Part shown: positions 6,022 to 6,551 of the stretch, one piece after another
Numbering within the stretch: the stretch's first letter is position 1
Layout of the letters: the number at the start of each line of letters is the position of its first letter
NCBI GenBank assembly: GCA_012036375.1
Contig: JAAUOI010000175.1
Span: 1-6,551, forward strand
Direction: 5' to 3'
From: Allobrachymonas sp.
GTDB lineage: Bacteria > Pseudomonadota > Gammaproteobacteria > Burkholderiales > Burkholderiaceae_C
Length of the DNA stretch: 6,551 bases
Notes under the pieces: generated by a model
The model's input: the letters and a program-made list of their open reading frames with translations, nothing else
The model's database searches: none
What the model was told of the DNA's origin: nothing
Position numbers and translations under genes: made by a program

Positions 6022-6091
6022 GTTGGCGCGGAACACAACTTAAAGGACAAATATCGATAGACACGTCGCCTCTCATCCGGCATCTTATTTC

Positions 6092-6103
6092 TGTAACGTT
6101 ACA
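6092..6103. promoter_or_regulatory. LacI-family operator O2, upstream of the repressor gene
   Basis: TGTAACGTTACA is a perfect 12-base palindrome centred on CG, 28 bases before the repressor start codon. It shares the TGTAAC half-site with O1 read on the minus strand, but its half-sites are two bases closer together. It probably serves autoregulation, or looping with O1: the centres lie about 110 bases apart, roughly ten helical turns. Confidence 0.65.
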
Positions 6104-6131
6104 TTTCAAATGCGAACCGGCGCACGTCGCG

Positions 6132-6551
6132 ATGGAACGATCCGCAAAACAAGGAATTCGCGCGGTAGCGGCCAAGGCCGGCGTGTCGATCGCTTCGGTA
6201 TCGCGCGCGCTCAACAACCCAGACTCGGTAAGCGCGACGCTGCGGGCGCGCATCGCGCGCGCCGTCGACACAGTCGGCTATATTCCGCACGCTCCGGCAC
6301 GTGAACTGTCGTCGCGCCGCTCGCGCACGCTCGGCGCGATCGTCCCGACCATCGACAACACCATGTTCGCGCGCGGTATCGCCTCTCTGCAAAAATATCT
6401 GTCATCCGTCGGCTACATGCTGTTCCTGACCACCAGCGGCTACGACCTCGACGCCGAACTGGAGCAGGCCCGCAATCTCGTCAGCCGCGGCGTCGACGGT
6501 CTCGTGCTGCGCGGCGACTGCCATCACGACGGCTTGCGAAAGATGCTCGCT
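6132..6551 (+). CDS. LacI-family transcriptional repressor, N-terminal part (runs off the window)
   Basis: This is the first 140 residues of a DNA-binding repressor of the LacI/GalR family, normally 330-350 residues. The headpiece helix-turn-helix spans about residues 9-28 (IRAVAAKAGVSIASVSRALN). Then come DSVSATLRARIARAVDTVGYIP and the hinge helix PARELSSRRSRTLG (about 55-68), which inserts in the minor groove at the central CG. The start of the periplasmic-binding-protein-like effector domain follows: GAIVPTIDNTMFARGIASLQ, GYMLFLTTSGYD and LVSRGVDGLVLRG. ATG 6132 is the only suitable start in this frame; an ATG at 6110 is out of frame. The ribosome site is weak. By my count 109 of its 140 codons end in G or C, unlike the left part of the window. 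It most likely represses the divergent sugar-binding protein operon and itself through the two operators. The effector is probably a sugar, not identifiable here. Confidence 0.92.
   Translation, partial: MERSAKQGIRAVAAKAGVSIASVSRALNNPDSVSATLRARIARAVDTVGYIPHAPARELSSRRSRTLGAIVPTIDNTMFARGIASLQKYLSSVGYMLFLTTSGYDLDAELEQARNLVSRGVDGLVLRGDCHHDGLRKMLA

Noticed and set aside
5923..6036. N-terminal extension of the sugar-binding protein up to 6036
   Set aside because: The strong ribosome site and signal peptide set the start at 5922. The extension would run through the promoter and operator O1.
6110..6304. Plus-strand frame starting at ATG 6110
   Set aside because: It is out of frame with the clear LacI headpiece that starts at 6132, and its Arg/Gly-rich translation has no domain.

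Overview
The window looks like Gram-negative proteobacterial DNA in two compositionally different parts. Positions 1 to about 5535 (moderate GC) resemble a betaproteobacterium of the order Burkholderiales, probably Comamonadaceae. The reasons are a general porin with a Burkholderiales-style N-terminus and a terminal Phe, a Coq7-type di-iron ubiquinone hydroxylase, a DUF3047-like lipoprotein and a family 5 solute-binding protein. From somewhere between about 5533 and 5600 to the end, the DNA is richer in GC and codons end mostly in G or C. By my count 109 of 140 codons of the LacI fragment end in G/C, against 43 of 89 for the small membrane protein. This part carries a sugar-uptake-type locus of Burkholderia or rhizobial flavour.

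Layout: 1-150 is unassigned edge sequence with a possible minus-strand gene start. 160-187 is a strong terminator. 253-1842 (-) is a family 5 ABC transporter solute-binding protein. 1970-2791 (-) is a lipoprotein with a DUF3047-like domain. 2945-3214 (-) is a small coiled-coil, C-terminally membrane-anchored protein. 3372-4515 (-) is an outer-membrane porin broken by a +1 frameshift near 3770-3778. 4516-4824 is the divergent intergenic region, and 4825-5535 (+) is coq7. 5557-5922 (-) is only the first ~120 residues of a family 1 (sugar-type) solute-binding protein. 6132-6551 (+) is the N-terminal 140 residues of a LacI-family repressor that runs off the window. Between these last two genes lies a divergent control region with a near-consensus sigma70 promoter and two LacI-type operators.

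Links between genes: the left-hand genes look like separate transcription units, with terminators after the porin, the small protein and the family 5 binding protein; they encode envelope and uptake functions. On the right, the repressor probably controls the divergent sugar-uptake gene. The most notable points are the abrupt break that truncates the sugar-binding protein next to the coq7 stop codon (a chimeric join or a transferred fragment), the frameshifted porin, and an exact 41-bp terminator repeat bracketing the small membrane protein gene. I found no CRISPR array, tRNA, rRNA, transposase or convincing new defence or biosynthetic system.
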